From the NCBI GenBank assembly GCA_018350325.1, contig JAEVLN010000004.1, forward strand, positions 4,197,668 to 4,261,667: 64,000 bases of DNA, read 5' to 3'. A program made the position numbers and the translations under genes. Below the pieces are notes generated by a model. That model saw only the letters and a list, made by a program, of their open reading frames with translations, was not told where the DNA came from and did not search any database. Below are positions 60,274-64,000 of the stretch, piece after piece; position 1 is the first letter of the stretch, and every line of letters begins with the position of its first letter. The DNA comes from Globodera rostochiensis. Its lineage: Eukaryota; Nematoda; Chromadorea; Rhabditida; Heteroderidae.

Positions 60274-61423
60274 ATGCCAACCGCAGAAATGAGTGGGGAA
60301 AGTGACGTCAGCGAGTCCCTTCCCCTTCCGTTGTCCCGTTCCACTTCTTCCTCGTCCTTTACACGGCGTTCCTGGACCGATTTGAAGGCCGAGACGAACA
60401 TTTCGGACGAAGAAGACGGTCTGTGTGGACGAATGGGTGATTTGGACTGGACAAATGATAAAACCCTTCAAATTGAAGAACACGGAAAAACTCCTCGCCA
60501 TTTGGACAGTGATTCGACTTTTGGGGGTTTTGGTTGTGACTTTGACGACAATGAATCGGATGAATTCAAACGGAATGTGGCAAAATTGGCTATTTTTGGA
60601 ATTATCGTAGCGATGGTCTTTGGAAAGGTGAGCAAAATATTGGCGCCATTAGTTTCTCTTATTCCAAATTTAGTTTTTTTACATCTGGAGTGCCGATGAC
60701 TCAACAAATTCGGACGAAATGAGTGGGGAAAATGGGACGAAGTTGCGGGCGGAGCTGGACCGGATGGTGGCCGAAAAATGGGAATTTGAGCTTAAATTGG
60801 TGCAACTGCGAGACCATTTAGAGGCGGAGAGAATTCTGCGGGGCGAAGTTGAAAAGGTTACATTTATACCAACCCCGCCGGGGTGGCCACCTGTAAAACC
60901 AAAAAGAAAAAGCCGAAATTGGGTTTGGTGTGTCATAATCGAATGCGTGCCGTTGGTAAATCGGGCGGTGCCGAAAGTTCAACCGGTCAGAAGCAATGAT
61001 TTTTATTTGGAGGAGCTGTGGAAGGCGCACGAGCGGTTGGAGACGGAACTGGACGAGCGGATTCGTTTGCAGACGGAATTGGGAAAGAATCGGGCGGAAT
61101 TGCTGGAGGCGGAACAACGGGCGACGGAGGCGGAGAAAGAGGCCGACAATAAATGGATGGGCGGCGGCTTTGTGCAGCTGAACAAATTATACCGCAAGGC
61201 TAAGGAGACGGAATGGGCGCGGGGCGACTTGAAGGTGGGCGCTAAAATGCTAAAGAAAGTTAAAGAGGGGGGGGGGATTGATTTTGGTTGGCATTATTCA
61301 AAAGCGAATTTAAGGAAACCTCCGAATGGTGGGTGCCGTTGTATTGGCGTGTCGTCCGCGTCACATTTTTCAAGGAGCGTTAAATGCGTTTGCTTCTATC
61401 GAGTTCAGTTGCTTTTTATTTAA
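60274..61423 (+). CDS. Unrecognised membrane and coiled-coil protein
   Basis: At least two exons. Exon 1 (60274-60627) encodes a Ser-rich acidic N-terminal part (SESLPLPLSRSTSSSSF, SDEEDG, DSDSTFGGFGCDFDDNESD) and then one membrane segment, VAKLAIFGIIVAMVFGK. A phase-0 GTGAGC donor joins an exon near 60670 (FFYIWSADDSTNSDEMSGEN). Exon 2 encodes heptad-rich helices: LRAELDRMVAEKWEFELKLV, LRDHLEAERILRGEVEK, then a proline segment TPPGWPPVKPKRK, then LEELWKAHERLETELDERIR and LQTELGKNRAELLEAEQRAT. This suggests a tail-anchored or single-pass coiled-coil protein. I do not recognise the family. The 3' end is uncertain: the frame runs to 61423, but the last ~40 residues look like read-through, so a final intron is possible. 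Confidence 0.6.
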
Positions 61424-61840
61424 CTCCAAAATATTTGTTAGTTGGTCGGACACCGCGCAAATTTTCACTTCCAAAAATATTGGTAGAAAAGCTAATTCTA
61501 ATAATAAGCAGAGCACGTCCGGCCAATCAATTGGCTCATTTGATTTGATTGTTGCCCTTTTACCCCCCCCCCCCTCCCCCCAATTAATTACTATAATTGG
61601 ATGTAATGTACCCCCCAATTAATTGATTGGATGTAATGTACAATATATAAAACTGCAATCTCATTCCTTTTGTATAAATTTATTTTCCCAAATGAATGGC
61701 CGTGAATAAAATCAGAGTGGGTCGAACTTCGAATCCGAAAATAAAATGCGATCGATCAAAATGGAATGATTTTGACCCACTCTGTGCATACAAAATTTAA
61801 TTATCTGTTTTTGTCGAATGGAATGCGCACATTTTTACAC
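61424..61840. other. Convergent 3' region
   Basis: Between the coiled-coil gene (+) and the Frizzled gene (-). A direct repeat of TTGATTGGATGTAATGTA occurs near 61600 and 61625. C tract at 61562-61580. No gene seen. Confidence 0.5.
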
Positions 61841-62221
61841 AATCCTCTCCCATTGCCTTCGGGGGATGGTCGAAATCCCTTTGACTGTGATCTGATCACC
61901 GGGTCGGGTCACTCTCTCTCCGAAAAACTGCGCCACATTTTGTGACTTGTCGTCGGGTAACAGCGAAACGGCACGCCGCCGTTTGTGACGGTGGAGGAGG
62001 AAGGGACGGCCGTTGGGGGCGGCAACGGCCGGAGATCGGCTGGCAGAAGGGGCCGAAGGGGCGACGATTGGGGCGGGAAGTTGGACAGGCGCAGCGGGGA
62101 GGAGAGGCGGGACAGCGCTTAAAGTCCAATTGTTCTGCCGTTTGACCCCCCCCCCCCCCTCCTCCCTCCCCCTCCGGCTCCAATCGTTCCGTTCGACCCC
62201 CCCTCCCGCTCCGGCGTTCTT

Positions 62222-63604
62222 TCACCCACCAAATTCTCTACCGGCGGCCCCTCCGCTGTTTTCGTTTGCGCCCCGCCGCTCGCCCTCCAGCGACGCCATC
62301 CTTGCGACGTCTCCGCTGCGCTCTTTCTTCGTCCTGTAGCCGTTGTCCCGCGCGCCTCCGCAGGGCAACACCCTCTTCCACGAATTGAGCGTCTTCGGCG
62401 ACAACATCCAGAGCCCCGAGGCCATCCCCGCGGTCAGTCCCATCGTCGCCCCCAGCACCTGCAGCATAACGTTTTTCCCGAAAATGTTCCCGTAAATTTG
62501 ATAAATTGGCATTTGCCGTTCAATTAATTGCCTGCAGTTGCCCCGGTGGCTGTTCCGGCCGAACGCACTCTCCGGAGAAGGCGCCCCCACGCGATTTGCA
62601 AGCGAAAGTGTGCGGAAACCATTGGATAAGCACTGACAGCTGGTGGAGATCGCACGCGGAGGCGACCAGAGCGGGCAGCACGTACAAAGTGGCGAAGAGG
62701 CCCATCTTGAACATGAACTTCTCCAACTTGGACGTGTCCGTCCCCTGAAGGAACAACAGAAATTGCTTTTTTAGTGGTCAAATTCCCCTTCCCTCCTCTG
62801 ACCCTCCGTCTGAAGCAATTTCGTTCCTTGCACATTGAAGAGAAGCCGGCGAGGATGAGGTACAGCCCGAGCAGCGTGGACACCGACCGGGGCACTATCC
62901 AAAGCCACAAAAGCGCGTTTTGGTCCGCGTTTCCAACCGAACAAAGTCCGCTCAATTCGGAGGCGTCCAACCGGTGGGTCCAAAGGGCAAAAACGGCGAA
63001 AAGTGCTGGAACGGTCCAGGCGAACAAATGGAGCTGTACGGAACGCCGTCCGATGGCCTCCTCCGCCCACTTTCGGGTCGCCGACAAATACCTTAGAGTT
63101 GAGGGTTTTTATGGAAAATTCTATTTTCTGCTTTCAGTTAAGCTCTCTCGCTCTTTGCCGATCATAAAAGGCAATCAAATGTACACCAGTGTTAATTTCT
63201 GTTTTACCAATTGGGCCAAATTATCTCCGAAAGTCCGACTTGCCCATTTGTCTCAGATTTATTAGCTCTCCGACTCGGCTCTCTCAGATTCCCCCCCCCG
63301 TCCATTTTATTGGCCCAATGGACGGAGGAAATGCCTTTGCTTTACTTGCCAAGTAAAAGTGAGCGTCAGCCACCACATGGAGGCGGCCAGGGAGAAGTAA
63401 AAATGGAGCAGAAAGGAAAGCAAACACAGCGAAAGGGGCAAGGAACTGCTGGCGGAGGCGCTGGCGGCGCTGGGGCCGTCCAACAGCAAAAATTTGGGCC
63501 CTGCGGGCAATTGGGCGCAGGCAATCGCGTCGAAACCGAAAAGTGAACGGAGAAAGTGGGGCAGGGAGGAGAGCAGCGAACAGAAGGCCAAGAAACAGAC
63601 GGAC
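62222..63604 (-). CDS. Frizzled-type Wnt receptor, seven-TM half
   Basis: Four exons with matching phases: 63604-63350, 63091-62803, 62744-62569, 62531-62222. TM1 SVCFLAFCSLLSSLPHFL; TM3 ends MWWLTLTFTWYLSATRKWAE; TM4 VQLHLFAWTVPALFAVFALW; TM5 LLWLWIVPRSVSTLLGLYLI; TM6 starts GTDTSKLEKFMFKMGLFATL; TM7 ends GLWMLSPKTLNSWKRV. The KTLNSW sequence is the KTxxxW Dishevelled-binding motif. WWLxLTxTWxLxAxxKW and TxKLEKxMxxxG are diagnostic of the Frizzled/Smoothened class; KTxxxW favours Frizzled. The cysteine-rich Wnt-binding domain is missing and should lie beyond 64000. The first intron here uses a GC donor (TG/GCAAGT at 63349); the third would be only 37 nt. The tail could end at 62222 or continue through a further exon at 62120-61910. 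Confidence 0.87.
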
Positions 63605-64000
63605 CTGCGGGATTACAAATTCGTTGGGTGATCCGGAAGGGAATACGGTATTCGAGAGGAGGGACACTCTTCCGGTAGGAAAGTATGCGAGAGTACGGTA
63701 CTCGGGATGGACACGCATATTGATTGATTGATGCCCTCCGATGCGTCAGCATTCGTCCATATCCGCGATATATCCATCCGGATATATCGCGGATACTGAC
63801 TAATGCTCATGTCTGGTCCGGCACTTCCTTTGCAAAAGTCCCCCCCCCCCGGCGCTCACAGAGAAGCCAGAAGCCGACGGATTCCCCCCCCCCCAAATTC
63901 CATCGACCGCAATATTTCTTCTCCAATGGCCTCCCCCCCCCCCCCCCCCCTCACATTTGAATAGGAAATAAATCAAGCACTTAGAAGAAGGGAAGGAGGG
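63605..64000. other. Frizzled intron sequence
   Basis: Presumed intron upstream of the TM1 exon (AG at 63605-63606). It holds a perfect palindrome at 63761-63794 and C tracts at 63840-63850, 63885-63894 and 63931-63950. No CRD exon visible. Confidence 0.5.
63761..63794. repeat. Perfect 15-bp palindrome
   Basis: ATCCGCGATATATCC and GGATATATCGCGGAT are separated by ATCC. It may be the centre of a degenerate inverted-repeat element or a binding site. Confidence 0.85.

Noticed and set aside
62803..62850. Frameshift in the Frizzled third loop (LLFNVQGTKLL frame)
   Set aside because: The frame ending CKERNCFRRR splices in phase 0 to GTDTSKLEK, so no shift is needed.

Overview
This is a eukaryotic, almost certainly nematode, contig segment. 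The evidence is short multi-exon genes with ~40-60 nt introns, TTTTAG/TTTCAG acceptors, close same-strand gene packing that suggests an operon with SL trans-splicing, a nematode-style neuropeptide GPCR, and an astacin ending in a ShKT (SXC) domain. At least two good GC-AG introns and abundant hAT-type MITEs would fit a tylenchid (cyst-nematode-like) plant parasite, but that narrower placement is inference. I see no tRNA, rRNA, CRISPR array or prokaryotic feature.

Layout. 0.3-1 kb: part of a TUT/GLD-2-like nucleotidyltransferase (-). 1-4.5 kb: non-coding, a MITE and C-rich simple sequence. 4.6-9.3 kb: a secreted Ly6/uPAR-fold gene (+) whose first intron is a 3.6 kb poly-C minisatellite. 9.85-14.0 kb: a complete eight-exon FMRFamide-receptor-like GPCR (-), with two introns made almost wholly of 30-bp and 28-bp minisatellites. 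15.3-24.4 kb: a 9.1 kb poly-G minisatellite. 25.2-26.3 kb: an unrecognised single-pass membrane protein (-). 28.0-30.5 kb: short/branched-chain acyl-CoA dehydrogenase (+), with two MITEs in its introns. 30.5-34.9 kb: an island of non-autonomous DNA transposons and foldback elements. 34.9-38.7 kb: an ezrin/radixin/moesin gene (+). 39.1-43.1 kb: an astacin with a very long, partly repetitive N-terminal region (-). 44.0-55.7 kb: six consecutive + strand genes (SPCS1, LONP1, CC2D1/Lgd, PAF1, RPB5 and a PTB-like protein) separated by only 169-226 bp. 56.75-57.1 kb: two exons of a small heat-shock protein (-) with a 1-nt frameshift, next to a 1.9 kb 23-bp minisatellite. 60.3-61.4 kb: an unrecognised membrane/coiled-coil protein (+). 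62.2-63.6 kb: the seven-TM half of a Frizzled receptor (-).

Functional reading. The operon candidate joins secretory (signal peptidase), mitochondrial (Lon protease), endosomal (Lgd) and RNA polymerase II (PAF1, RPB5) housekeeping functions under what looks like one promoter, shared divergently with the astacin. The flanking genes are receptor or secreted genes.

Most unusual features. Long minisatellites sit inside introns of independent genes. Two begin at a 5' splice site. They flank a symmetric exon that, if skipped, restores a normal GPCR first intracellular loop. Gene models were assembled by hand from splice sites and reading phase. Exon coordinates with phase agreement are reliable to a few bases; copy numbers are estimates, and long homopolymers in the arrays may be mis-sized.
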